Below, in pieces: positions 52,795-61,105 of a DNA stretch of 64,000 nucleotides. The position numbers were made by a program, and so were the translations under genes. Position 1 is the stretch's first letter; every line of letters starts with the position of its first letter. A model generated the notes under the pieces. It was not told the origin of the DNA and did no database searches. It saw only the letters and a list, made by a program, of their open reading frames with translations. Origin of the DNA: an uncultured Acidobacteriota bacterium (GTDB lineage Bacteria; Acidobacteriota; UBA6911; RPQK01; JAJDTT01); contig CATOST010000018.1 of NCBI GenBank assembly GCA_951812665.1, positions 124,001 through 188,000 of the forward strand, in the 5' to 3' direction.

Positions 52795-53121
52795 ATGAGA
52801 AAGCCCGTATTCGCAATCGCCTATGTCGTCGTTCTGTTGGCCGGCGCGGGACTTGTCCTGGGCGCCCACCACGTCAAGACCATCAAGGGCGACGGCACCT
52901 GCGCCAAGTGCGGCCTGGGTGAAACGGCTTCCTGCCAGAATGCCATCCAGGTGAAGAAGGATGGAAAGACCGTCACCTATTACATGGTCCACAATGACGT
53001 TGCCAAGAAATTTCATGGCAACGTCTGCCAGGGAAGCAAGAGCGTCAAGGCCAAAGGCACCGTGGCCAAAGAGGGCGGAAAGATGATGCTCACCGCCTCC
53101 TCGATCAAGGTGGTCGAATAG
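52795..53121 (+). CDS. Small secreted Cys-containing protein (DUF6370-like)
   Basis: The 108-residue protein has a signal peptide (MRKPVFAIAYVVVLLAGAGLV, ending near LGAHH). A small domain follows with CAKCGLGETASC (CxxC plus a third Cys), TYYMVHNDVAKKFHGNVC and VKAKGTVAKEGGKMMLTAS. Periplasmic DUF6370-type proteins share this pattern, and a metal- or redox-binding role is plausible but unproven. AAGGATGA precedes the ATG. Confidence 0.7.
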   Translation: MRKPVFAIAYVVVLLAGAGLVLGAHHVKTIKGDGTCAKCGLGETASCQNAIQVKKDGKTVTYYMVHNDVAKKFHGNVCQGSKSVKAKGTVAKEGGKMMLTASSIKVVE

Positions 53122-53163
53122 AGGGGTTCACCCTCCACGGCTCGGAATCTCGCATTCTCACGT

Positions 53164-53192
53164 CAGTCCGACACTCTACCGGAGTCGGACTG
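53164..53192 (+). terminator. Hairpin downstream of the DUF6370-like gene
   Basis: CAGTCCGAC (53164-53172) pairs perfectly with GTCGGACTG (53184-53192) around an 11-base loop, 42 bases after the stop. No T-run follows, so it may be a weak terminator or an mRNA 3' stabiliser. Confidence 0.4.
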
Positions 53193-53302
53193 GCGTGGAC
53201 CGTGCGGGCTCTTGAGCCTCGTTCCGTATCCTTCAAGCGACGCAGGAATCGGGCGGCTTGTAGCAGTCGCCCGAATGAGCCGTAGCCGAAGGCTCATCTC
53301 CC

Positions 53303-53569
53303 ATGTCTGCCTCTGCCAAGCTCCTGATCCTGCTTGGTGTAGCTCTTTTTGTGGGCTACCTCCTGTATTCCAGTCTGAGTCTCCGCAAGTTCAGTTGCGA
53401 GGTCTGTGTCGAATTCCGAGGCCAGACCGTTTGCCGCACGGCGGCCGGGGCGACTCGGGAAGAAGCCCAGAGAACGGCTGTAGAGCTCGCTTGCGCCGTC
53501 TTGGCCTCAGGCCGGACGGAGAGCATGCGATGCAACGAGACTCAGCCCAAGAGCGTTCGCTGGAAGTGA
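53303..53569 (+). CDS. Small membrane-anchored Cys-rich hypothetical protein
   Basis: The 88-residue product has one N-terminal transmembrane helix (AKLLILLGVALFVGYLLY). A short outer or cytoplasmic domain follows with CEVCVEFRGQTVC, GATREEAQRTAVELACAVLA and MRCNETQ, five Cys in all. I recognise it as a recurring small acidobacterial protein, but know no function. The STAS gene starts 46 bases downstream. Confidence 0.6.
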   Translation: MSASAKLLILLGVALFVGYLLYSSLSLRKFSCEVCVEFRGQTVCRTAAGATREEAQRTAVELACAVLASGRTESMRCNETQPKSVRWK

Positions 53570-53615
53570 GTTCCGAACTCCAATTCCCTCGGCTTTCGAA
53601 TCTGGCGGGAAGAAA

Positions 53616-54002
53616 ATGCACGTAGAAGTCCGAAACCTGGAGGATGTGATCCTCGTCGACATGGAAGGCCGCCTGGTGGCGGGCGTCGGGGATCAGATGC
53701 TTCGGGAGGTCATGGATGAGTTGATCGCCGAGGGGTGGCAGAAGATCCTGTTGAATCTCTCCGGCGTCTCCTGGATCGACAGCTCCGGCATCGGCGAACT
53801 GGTTGCCGGAATCAGGCTGGCCAAACGCTTCAACTGCTCGGTGAAGCTCCTGAGAGCGGGCGACCGGGTCACGCACGTCCTTTCTCTCAGCCAGCTCCTG
53901 CCCCTGCTGGAGATCTACGAAACCGAGGAGGAAGCCCTGGATCGGTTTCGGGGTGAAAACCCGTCCCCTCCGCCGGAAGGGACCGGTTCAGACCGGCAGT
54001 GA
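53616..54002 (+). CDS. STAS-domain anti-sigma factor antagonist
   Basis: The 128-residue protein is a SpoIIAA/RsbV-like STAS domain: VILVDMEGRLVAG, then KILLNLSGVSWIDSSGIGEL with the phosphorylatable Ser56/Ser57, and LLRAGDRVTHVLSLSQL. It would bind and release an anti-sigma kinase when unphosphorylated. No RsbW-type kinase, PP2C or sigma factor lies beside it; the PP2C at 30450 is 23 kb away. A Pro-rich tail overlaps the convergent thrC by 15 bases. Confidence 0.88.
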   Translation: MHVEVRNLEDVILVDMEGRLVAGVGDQMLREVMDELIAEGWQKILLNLSGVSWIDSSGIGELVAGIRLAKRFNCSVKLLRAGDRVTHVLSLSQLLPLLEIYETEEEALDRFRGENPSPPPEGTGSDRQ

Positions 54003-55190
54003 GTCTCCGGGCGCGAGAATGGGAGGGGAACAGGACACGGATTCCGGGTATTTGAGTCCGGATCCGGTGTTGAGGAGAAGCACCGTCTCGTCGGGCCGGA
54101 TCCAACCCGATTGACTCAGTTTCCGCGCCGCGGCCAGAGTGGCCGCCCCCTCCGGACAGGTGAAGGTTCCCTCGCTTCGGGCCAGCAGCCGTTGGGCTTG
54201 AAGGATCTCCTGGTCCGAGGTTTCGACGGCGCAGCCGCCAGTGTCGTACAGAGCGTCCAGCACCAGGAAGTCTCCCAAGGCCTTCGGGACCGTGATGCCG
54301 AATGCCACGGTCCGAGCATTTGTCCAGAACTCCGATTCCCGGCGGCCCGACTCCCAGGCGCGGACGATGGGAGCACATCCGGTGGACTGGACCGACACCA
54401 TTCGAGGAAATGGCTGATCCAGCCATCCCAGTTCCCGGAGTTCCCGGAACACTTTGTGGATGCCGATGAGCCCCACACCGCCCCCCGTGGGGTAGACGAT
54501 CACGTCGGGGAGCTGCCACTTGAACTGCTCTGCCAACTCCAGTCCCATGGTCTTCTTGCCCTCGATCCGGTAGGGCTCCTTCAAGGTCGAGGCGTCATAC
54601 CAGCCGTGCCGCTTTACCCCGCCGGCCACCTGCTTCCCCGCGTCGCTGATCAGGCCGTCCACCAGGTAGAAGGCGGCGCCCGTCACCGCGCACTCCTTGC
54701 GGTGGATCAAGGGAGCGTCCGTGGGCATGACGATGACGCATTCGATGCCGGCGGCAGCGCTGTACGCCGCCCATGCGGCCCCGGCGTTGCCATTGGTGGG
54801 CATGGCCAGGGATTCGACCCCAAGCTCCCGGGCTCGAGAGACGCCGACGGCGGCGCCCCGGGCCTTGAAGGTTCCGGTCGGCAACAGGCCTTCATCCTTC
54901 ATGTAGAGCCTGGAGAGTCCGACCCGGGCGCCGGCCCGGTGCAATCTCAACAGCGGGGTCATCGGCTCTCCCAGGGAAACCCGTGCGTCGGGTTCGCGGA
55001 GGGGAAGCAGTTCCCGATACCGCCAGAGGCTCGGCTCACGTCCTCCGAATTCCGCCGGGTGCACCGTCTCCCGGACGCGATTCAGGTCGTAGCGAACCAG
55101 AAGCGGTCCCCCGCAGCCGCAGAGATGGGCCGGCTTCTCGCAATCGTGGGTGGCCTCGCAGCGTGCGCACTCCAAATGGGTAAAGAACAT
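53988..55190 (-). CDS. thrC: Threonine synthase
   Basis: The 400-residue fold-type II PLP enzyme has an N-terminal Cys cluster (Cys8, 11, 24, 26, zinc-ribbon-like), MKDEGLLPTGTFKARGA with PLP Lys109, NGNAGAAWAAYS, the phosphate loop YPTGGGVGLIG, and late NTGSGLKYPE. It makes threonine from O-phosphohomoserine. This class of ThrC with the N-terminal ribbon is common outside proteobacteria. A cystathionine-gamma-synthase-like alternative is excluded by the fold. Confidence 0.92.
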   Translation of the reverse strand: MFFTHLECARCEATHDCEKPAHLCGCGGPLLVRYDLNRVRETVHPAEFGGREPSLWRYRELLPLREPDARVSLGEPMTPLLRLHRAGARVGLSRLYMKDEGLLPTGTFKARGAAVGVSRARELGVESLAMPTNGNAGAAWAAYSAAAGIECVIVMPTDAPLIHRKECAVTGAAFYLVDGLISDAGKQVAGGVKRHGWYDASTLKEPYRIEGKKTMGLELAEQFKWQLPDVIVYPTGGGVGLIGIHKVFRELRELGWLDQPFPRMVSVQSTGCAPIVRAWESGRRESEFWTNARTVAFGITVPKALGDFLVLDALYDTGGCAVETSDQEILQAQRLLARSEGTFTCPEGAATLAAARKLSQSGWIRPDETVLLLNTGSGLKYPESVSCSPPILAPGDSLPV

Positions 55191-55326
55191 GGATTTCTTC
55201 TACCTCCACGAGCCACGGACCCCAGCCTCGGCCCCGGAACATTATAATTTGACTGTATGGTCGGCGATTCCGGTTCCCTTCATAATCGTGGATTGCTCAT
55301 GGCGCCGGCCGGAAGGAGCGGGTGAG

Positions 55327-56445
55327 ATGTTAGTTTCCAAGGACGACTTTATCGGTCTCGACGATATGGTCCATCTCTGCGCCGGGGGTGAAACTCCCAT
55401 TCTGAAGAGTCATCAGGACGCCGTGAGCCGCTTCTTCCACGACAAGGCTGGGGGAGACGACGGCCGGCAACGGTTCGAAGAGACCTACCTGGAGTGCAAG
55501 GAGAAGGCGGGGAGACTCCTGAACGTCCCGCCGGAGGAGATCGCGTTTCTCTCCTCCACCTCGGAAGGGGTCAACCTGTTGGCGCACGCTCTGGATTGGG
55601 AGCCGGGCGACAATGTGGTGGTGGCCGACCTGGAATTCCCTTCCGACGTCCTTCCCTGGACTCGCCTGGAGCGTCTGGGAGTGGAACTTCGCCTGGTGCG
55701 GCATCGCAATTGGCGGGTTTCCGTGTCCGATCTGGAATCGCACATCGACTCCAGGACCCGTGTGGTCGCGGTCAGCCTGGTGAGCTTTCTGACCGGGCAG
55801 CGGCAATTGCTCAGTGAACTTTCTCAAAGGGTCCGGTCCGCCGGGGCGCTTCTCAGCGTGGACGCGACCCACGCGGTCGGCGTCGTCCCGGTGGAAGCGG
55901 GCCTCGCCGACATCCTCATGAGCAGTTGCTACAAGTGGCTGCTGGGAACCCACGGGGTCTCCATCTTCTACTGGAATCGAAGTCGCCTGCCCGACCTGAA
56001 GCCTCCGTTCCTGGGTTGGCACTCTCCGGCCAGCCTCACCGGTTGGCGCCATCCGACCCGTTACGAGCTGCGGCCCGGCGCCGCCCGCTTCGAGGCCGGG
56101 AATCCATCCTATATCTCGGTCTACATCCTGGACAACGCACTGGAATACATCTCCGGCGTGGGCGTTCCCGAGATCGAAAGCTATGTTTTGGATCTGAGCG
56201 AAAGGGTGTTGCATGGACTCACCGAACTCGGCTTGGAGATCATGACTCCGTCCCGGCCCCGGGAACGCGCCGGCAATGTCTGCTTCGTAGCCCCCCAAGA
56301 GAAGGCGGTGATGCGTTGGTTCGAGGCTCGAGGAATCCTGATCTGGGGAGATTCGAGGCGGATTCGGGTGTCCACTCATCTCTACAACACCGCTGACGAC
56401 GTGGAGAGATTGCTCGAAACCCTGAAGGACTGTCCTCTGATTTGA
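55327..56445 (+). CDS. Class-V PLP aminotransferase (isopenicillin-N-epimerase/Csd-like)
   Basis: ATG 55327 follows GGAGCGGGTGAG. The 372-residue protein has FLSSTSEGVNLLAHAL, DLEFPSDVLPW, SVDATHAVGVVPV (Asp179, His182), and the PLP Lys203 in SSCYKWLLGTHG. The cysteine desulfurase active-site Cys loop is absent: the corresponding C-terminal part reads ARGILIWGDSRRIRVSTHLY. It is therefore not a sulfur donor but an epimerase, lyase or aminotransferase of unknown substrate. The duplicated-domain gene follows after 3 bases and is probably co-translated. Confidence 0.85.
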   Translation: MLVSKDDFIGLDDMVHLCAGGETPILKSHQDAVSRFFHDKAGGDDGRQRFEETYLECKEKAGRLLNVPPEEIAFLSSTSEGVNLLAHALDWEPGDNVVVADLEFPSDVLPWTRLERLGVELRLVRHRNWRVSVSDLESHIDSRTRVVAVSLVSFLTGQRQLLSELSQRVRSAGALLSVDATHAVGVVPVEAGLADILMSSCYKWLLGTHGVSIFYWNRSRLPDLKPPFLGWHSPASLTGWRHPTRYELRPGAARFEAGNPSYISVYILDNALEYISGVGVPEIESYVLDLSERVLHGLTELGLEIMTPSRPRERAGNVCFVAPQEKAVMRWFEARGILIWGDSRRIRVSTHLYNTADDVERLLETLKDCPLI

Positions 56446-56448
56446 ACC

Positions 56449-57516
56449 ATGGCTGATCGTCTCGTGAGTCCGCGTCCTCAGCGCTTGGGAACGCGTTCCG
56501 GTTCCTCCCGGACCGTATCCCGCTGCCTCATGCTGCAGACGGAACATCCGCAGCTTGTGCGCGCCGCTGTGGAAAAACTGAGGAAATCGGACCTGGTTCC
56601 CGGCTGCAAGGTGCTTCTGGTGTGCCGCCAGGAGGATCTCGGGTCTTTCCAGGATCTTCCGGACGTGGAGTTTCTGACCTACGCCCGGTCGCGGGGCGAT
56701 CGGTTCTCCGACCTCTGGCGGCGGATGTCCGGTTTCCGTGCGGATCTGGTCTGCGCGGTCTTTAGCGGCCGTCCTGTCTTCCGACTGCAAAAGCTCCTCT
56801 TTTTCCTGGTTCCCGGCCGCCGCCGGCTGATCTTCGATGCGCGGGCTCAACCCTACCCGCTACGGCTCGGGAACATCCCCGCGATCCGCCGCAGGAGCCG
56901 TTACGAAGAAGTATTCCCCGCCGCGGAGGGGACGATTCTGTATCTTCCCACGGAAGGGGATTCGATTGCCCTGGAGGTCCTGGAAAGGCTCCAGGACCGG
57001 AAGATCGTCGGCCCCGGCCGGATTCTGGTGTTCTGCTCGGAAGCGAAGAAAGCTCTCTTCGAGTCGCGGCCGGAAGTGAGCGAGGTGGTCGCCTATGGAT
57101 TCGGGCAGAAGCTGAGAAAACTAAGAATCGTTCTGAGGTTGGCCCGGATGAGAGTGGATGTCGTGGTGGCCATCCTTTCGGGCCGGCCCATATTCCGAGC
57201 CCACAAACGGCTGTTTCTGCTGCTACCGGCCCGAGCGCGCCTGGTATTCAACGAGCACGGAGATTGTCACTACGTCAAGCGGAACCTGCGTGGCCTGTTC
57301 GGTCTCTGGCGCGCCGGATCTTTTGCCAAGATCGACCCCTATCGGCGCATGGCAAGAAGGGGTTTCCGCTACCGGGCGCCGATCCTGGTCAAGGCCGTAT
57401 TGTTTCTTCCCCGCTATCTGTTCCTGATGCTGTGGCTGTTGCTTGGTAGCCTGAGAAAAGGCGGCTCCAAACGTTTCACCGTGTTCAGACAGGAAAACTT
57501 CGGATCGCGGAAATAG
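56449..57516 (+). CDS. Internally duplicated protein with C-terminal membrane helix
   Basis: The 355-residue protein contains two copies of one roughly 110-residue alpha/beta unit. Copy 1 (about 31-135) and copy 2 (about 169-273) align at LVPGCKVLLVCRQED / IVGPGRILVFCSEAK, RADLVCAVFSGRPVFRLQK / RVDVVVAILSGRPIFRAHK and RRRLIFDARAQPY / RARLVFNEHGDCHY, offset 138 residues. The repeats look like Rossmann-type halves, distantly like glycosyltransferase-9 N-domains. A hydrophobic helix at 313-333 anchors the C-terminus. No catalytic motif is identified. It is coupled to the PLP gene upstream (3-base gap). Confidence 0.7.
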   Translation: MADRLVSPRPQRLGTRSGSSRTVSRCLMLQTEHPQLVRAAVEKLRKSDLVPGCKVLLVCRQEDLGSFQDLPDVEFLTYARSRGDRFSDLWRRMSGFRADLVCAVFSGRPVFRLQKLLFFLVPGRRRLIFDARAQPYPLRLGNIPAIRRRSRYEEVFPAAEGTILYLPTEGDSIALEVLERLQDRKIVGPGRILVFCSEAKKALFESRPEVSEVVAYGFGQKLRKLRIVLRLARMRVDVVVAILSGRPIFRAHKRLFLLLPARARLVFNEHGDCHYVKRNLRGLFGLWRAGSFAKIDPYRRMARRGFRYRAPILVKAVLFLPRYLFLMLWLLLGSLRKGGSKRFTVFRQENFGSRK

Positions 57517-57535
57517 TCAACCGAGAGTCAAGAAC

Positions 57536-58144
57536 TCAGGAACCGAAGCGCGCCGCCACGGCATCCCAGTTCACGACGTTCCACCAGGCCTTGATGTAGT
57601 CGGGCCGTCGGTTCTGATAGCGGAGATAGTAGGCGTGCTCCCAGACGTCGACACCCAGAAGAGGAACCTGCCCGGCCATGACGGGCGAGTCCTGATTGGC
57701 GGTGGAGAGGACCTCCAGCGATCCCGAGGCGTTCTTCACCAGCCAGGCCCAGCCCGATCCGAACCGGCCCACGCCGGCGCCGGCGACGGCCTGCTGAAAC
57801 TGGGCAAGGCTGCCGAAAGTGGAATTGATGGCGTCGGCCAGGGCGCCGCCCGGTTCGCCTCCGCCTCCGGGTCCCATCAGGGTCCAGAACAGGGAGTGAT
57901 TGGCGTGGCCGCCGCCGTTGTTCCTGACCGCAGTCCGAATGCTCTCGGGAACCGCGGCGCAGTTGTCGGCCAACAATTGATCCAGGCTCAGGCCGGCCAA
58001 TTCCGGATGCGAGGAGAGGGCATTGTTCAGGTTGCCCACGTAGGCGGCGTGGTGCTTGTCGTGATGGATCCCCATGGTGGTGGAGTCGATATGGGGCTCC
58101 AAGGCGTCATTGGCGTAGGGAAGGGACGGCAATTCGAATGGCAT
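57536..58144 (-). CDS. sodB: Superoxide dismutase (Fe/Mn type)
   Basis: ATG 58144 gives [20 protein letters not shown], the standard start; a longer start at 58192 is unlikely. The 202-residue protein has metal ligands in [13 protein letters not shown] (His27), [11 protein letters not shown], and [22 protein letters not shown] (Asp and His). The NGGGHANHS and QDSPVM segments lean to manganese or cambialistic use, but metal choice cannot be settled by sequence. It dismutates superoxide in the cytoplasm. Gene symbol is provisional (sodA/sodB). Confidence 0.94.
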   Translation of the reverse strand: MPFELPSLPYANDALEPHIDSTTMGIHHDKHHAAYVGNLNNALSSHPELAGLSLDQLLADNCAAVPESIRTAVRNNGGGHANHSLFWTLMGPGGGGEPGGALADAINSTFGSLAQFQQAVAGAGVGRFGSGWAWLVKNASGSLEVLSTANQDSPVMAGQVPLLGVDVWEHAYYLRYQNRRPDYIKAWWNVVNWDAVAARFGS

Positions 58145-58289
58145 GAGATCTCCTTTCGATGTTCTTGGGTGAGCGGGGCGCCCGCTCGGCAAAAAAGATA
58201 CCAGCCCGGGTCGGATACGGCAAGGGATCCGATCGGCTTGGGAGGTGTCATCGTAGTAGACTGGAGGGAGAGTCGATCGGGAGCGTGGA

Positions 58290-59600
58290 ATGCATTTTCC
58301 TAAAAGCCGGTGGCTGTTTACGGTCGGGATTGTTGCCGTCTGGCTTCTGGCCGAAGTTTACGGACAGGGTTTGCTGGCTTCCGATTCGGAGACCGAGTTC
58401 GTCGTCATCGTCACCGGAAGAGAGTTGCTGGAAGGCGCGTACGCCGATGCGCACACCCAGTTTCTGGCGCGGACGCTCCGGCCCCTCGGAGGACGATGCG
58501 TCGGGTCGGTCACCGTCACGGACGACGAGCAGGAAATAGGGCGGGCCCTCGACTATGCGTCGCGGCGAAGCCGGATCGTGGTCGTCACCGGGGGACTCGG
58601 CCCCACCGGCGACGACATCACCCGCCAGACTCTGGCCAAGTACACGGGCATCCCTTTGCGGGAGTCGCCCCGGGTGATGGCTGAGTTTCGGCGCCGCTAC
58701 GGAGACCGGGTATCCCGTCCGAGCCTCCGGCGGCAGGCTCAGGTTCCGTCTCGGGGCACCCATTTGAAGAATCGGGTTGGGAGTGCCGTCGGGCTGGTCT
58801 TTGATGACGGCGAACGTGTCATCGTGGCGCTGCCCGGCCCGCCCCGGGAACTCCGGCCCATGGTTCGGAATGAACTGATTCCGTTCCTGGCCCGCCGCTT
58901 CGGAATTCAGTCGTCGGTCGAATCGGTCACGCTGCGTTTTGTCGGGATCGGCGAGTCGAGCATCCAGAGGGTCATCGACGAGCACATTGACCTGCCGGCC
59001 GAGGTGAGGGTCGCTTCCAGCTTCGAAGCGGGACGGGTCGACCTCACCTTCTACGGCCACTCCGGCTTGTCCCGCATTCGAGAAAGCCTGCTGGCGTTGC
59101 GGAGCCGGATGCTGGAGCGGCTCGGGAAACATGTCTATTCCATTGACGGATCGACGCTCGAGGAGACGATCCTTCAGCTTCTGGCCGACCGCACGACGAC
59201 GTTGGCCGTGGCCGAGGTGGCGACGGGAGGCGGCCTCTCGTCTCGATTGACCAGGACTCCCTCCGCGTCGTCGGTGCTGTTCGGCAGCTACGTGGCCGCC
59301 ACCAACGCGGGCCTGAAGGCGTTGCTGGAGGCTGGCGCGTCAGGGACTTCGGCTCAGGCTCCGGAGGGGAATGAGACGGTCCGTGATCTGGCCCGAAGGG
59401 TGGCCGGTTCCCGCCGGGATCGATGGGTGCTGCTGGTGGCCGGACCGGAGAACCAGGACGCCAATCGGGTCGCTCTCTGCGCCGGATCCCGGGCTCAAGG
59501 ATTCGAAATCGAGTCGGTCGGCTTTCGGCCCGGCCGGTCGGGACGCGAGCGGCTCATCACCCGTGCCCTTGATTTCCTCAGGAGAACACTGGCTCAATGA
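58290..59600 (+). CDS. CinA-like protein with N-terminal signal/anchor and degenerate C-domain
   Basis: The 436-residue protein starts with a hydrophobic segment ([18 protein letters not shown], residues 8-25), which CinA proteins normally lack. A CinA N-terminal (MoaB/MogA-like) domain follows: [38 protein letters not shown] and [12 protein letters not shown]. The C-terminal NMN-deamidase domain is present in outline, but its active site reads [12 protein letters not shown] instead of AESCTGG, so deamidase activity is doubtful. An ADP-ribose-type pyrophosphatase activity of the N-domain could persist. The next gene starts inside its stop codon (ATGA). Confidence 0.8.
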   Translation: MHFPKSRWLFTVGIVAVWLLAEVYGQGLLASDSETEFVVIVTGRELLEGAYADAHTQFLARTLRPLGGRCVGSVTVTDDEQEIGRALDYASRRSRIVVVTGGLGPTGDDITRQTLAKYTGIPLRESPRVMAEFRRRYGDRVSRPSLRRQAQVPSRGTHLKNRVGSAVGLVFDDGERVIVALPGPPRELRPMVRNELIPFLARRFGIQSSVESVTLRFVGIGESSIQRVIDEHIDLPAEVRVASSFEAGRVDLTFYGHSGLSRIRESLLALRSRMLERLGKHVYSIDGSTLEETILQLLADRTTTLAVAEVATGGGLSSRLTRTPSASSVLFGSYVAATNAGLKALLEAGASGTSAQAPEGNETVRDLARRVAGSRRDRWVLLVAGPENQDANRVALCAGSRAQGFEIESVGFRPGRSGRERLITRALDFLRRTLAQ

Positions 59601-60487
59601 GTCCAGAACCGGAAGGGGGCTGTAAGAGTCCGATGGGCTGGATGATGCGTCTGAGTTTGCTGCTTTGGCTGGGGCTGGGTTCCCAGATTCTGGCCCTCGA
59701 TTTTCCGCACCGGGCCAGAGTCGTCGAGATCACGGACCTGACCCACGACGTGAAGCAGGTGCGCCTGGTCCTGCTGAATCCAAGCGGGTTCGTGTTCAAG
59801 CCGGGGCAATTCGTCTTTCTCAAGGTCCCGGAAGAATTTGTCCAGGAGTGGAACGCTCGATACCAGACGACGCATGGTTCGGTCTTTCGACCCTACTCCT
59901 TCGCCTCCCCGCCCAGCCGGCTTCCGGAATTCGACTTCATCATCAAGCACTTCCGGGCGCCGCCCGGCAAGGACGTGCCGCCGGGCGTCGCTTCGACCTA
60001 CGTCCACACCCGTCTCCGGCCCCAGAACGTTCTCCACCTCAGCGATCCCACCGGCACTCTCTACCTGGGTCAGGACAGCGACCGTCCCATCCTGGTGGTG
60101 GCCGGCGGCAGCGGCGCCGCCCCTTTCGTCGGTTTGTTGGAGTACTGGTTCGAACAGGGAATGGACCGGACCCGGAAGATCCACTTCTTCTTCGGTGTCC
60201 GCAGCCGGAGGGATCTTCTGCTGCACGACTTGTTCTCCCAGTGGGCCGCCAAGAAAGAGAACTTCACCTACACGCCGGCACTCTCCTCTCCCCGTGAAGG
60301 GGACGACTGGCAGGGTGAGACCGGTTATATTCAACTCTCGATCGACAAGCATGTGGAGGCCCCATCCGAGGCGGAGGCCTATTTGGCCGGTCCGCCCATA
60401 ATGGTGAAGATGGTGACCAAGGTCCTGCAGGAAAAGGGGCTCCCGGACAGTCGCATTTTTTTCGATCAGATTCTTGCCAGGGAATGA
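59597..60487 (+). CDS. Membrane-anchored FNR-type FAD/NAD(P)H oxidoreductase
   Basis: The 296-residue protein has an N-terminal hydrophobic helix (MRLSLLLWLGLGSQILA, about 17-33). A ferredoxin-reductase-like fold follows: RPYSFAS for FAD at 98-104, VVAGGSGAAPFVGLL for NAD(P) at 167-181, and YLAGPPIMV near 262-270. No [2Fe-2S] cysteines are present, so electrons must leave through FAD to a partner. The ATG overlaps the CinA-like stop by 4 bases, and the rhodanese starts 10 bases later. All three have N-terminal hydrophobic segments. Confidence 0.82.
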   Translation: MSPEPEGGCKSPMGWMMRLSLLLWLGLGSQILALDFPHRARVVEITDLTHDVKQVRLVLLNPSGFVFKPGQFVFLKVPEEFVQEWNARYQTTHGSVFRPYSFASPPSRLPEFDFIIKHFRAPPGKDVPPGVASTYVHTRLRPQNVLHLSDPTGTLYLGQDSDRPILVVAGGSGAAPFVGLLEYWFEQGMDRTRKIHFFFGVRSRRDLLLHDLFSQWAAKKENFTYTPALSSPREGDDWQGETGYIQLSIDKHVEAPSEAEAYLAGPPIMVKMVTKVLQEKGLPDSRIFFDQILARE

Positions 60488-60497
60488 GGTGTTAGAT

Positions 60498-61052
60498 ATG
60501 GAGACTCAAACGATCGTGGCTGTGGTCTCGTTTTTGGCTCTGGCGTCGGGCCTGCTGGCCCTCAGGTCGGCTTCCGCGGCGAAGAGCCGGACCCGAACAC
60601 TGGAGCGGAAGCTCGAGACCCTGGAAGAGGACGTTTCCAGGGCGGGTTCCCAACAGAAAGAGCAGTTCGAGAATCAGGGGCAACTGCTCCGGAGGGTGGC
60701 CCAGGGGAAGCATGTGACGGAAGCCGTCCTTTCCGGCGGCCTTTTCGGCGAAGTCGACGGTGTAGAAGCCATGGAAATGCTGCGCCGGCATCCGGATACC
60801 TTGATCATCGATGTCCGGGAGCCCCATGAACACGCCGCGGTCCGGATCCCCGGCGCCAAGCTCATCCCCCTCGGAGAAGTTGGCGGTCGTACTTCCGAGA
60901 TCCCGCGAGACGCCGACCGCATCATCATGCATTGCGCCGCCGGAGGACGCTCGGCCCAGGCCTGCGCCCAACTGGGTATGCAGGGATACGTCAATCTCTA
61001 CAATTTGGCCGGTGGAATCGGACGCTGGCCCGGTGACGTCCGGAGGGGATAG
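60498..61052 (+). CDS. Membrane-anchored rhodanese-domain protein
   Basis: ATG 60498 gives 184 residues. One transmembrane helix (IVAVVSFLALASGLLAL, 6-22) is followed by a charged coiled coil (about 30-70). A rhodanese domain lies at about 85-180, with LIIDVREPHEHAAVRIPGA and the catalytic Cys146 in MHCAAGGRSAQAC. Rhodaneses carry persulfide sulfur. Its place in a unit with a membrane-anchored FNR-like reductase and CinA-like protein suggests sulfur or redox transfer at the membrane face. Confidence 0.85.
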   Translation: METQTIVAVVSFLALASGLLALRSASAAKSRTRTLERKLETLEEDVSRAGSQQKEQFENQGQLLRRVAQGKHVTEAVLSGGLFGEVDGVEAMEMLRRHPDTLIIDVREPHEHAAVRIPGAKLIPLGEVGGRTSEIPRDADRIIMHCAAGGRSAQACAQLGMQGYVNLYNLAGGIGRWPGDVRRG

Positions 61053-61105
61053 CCGGAATCCAGCTGATCTCTTGATCCCAAGGATTCCAGGACTTCCGGT
61101 TAGAA

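Noticed and set aside
55327-56445. Second cysteine desulfurase
   Set aside because: It belongs to the class-V fold but lacks the catalytic Cys loop near the C-terminus, so a desulfurase name would be wrong.
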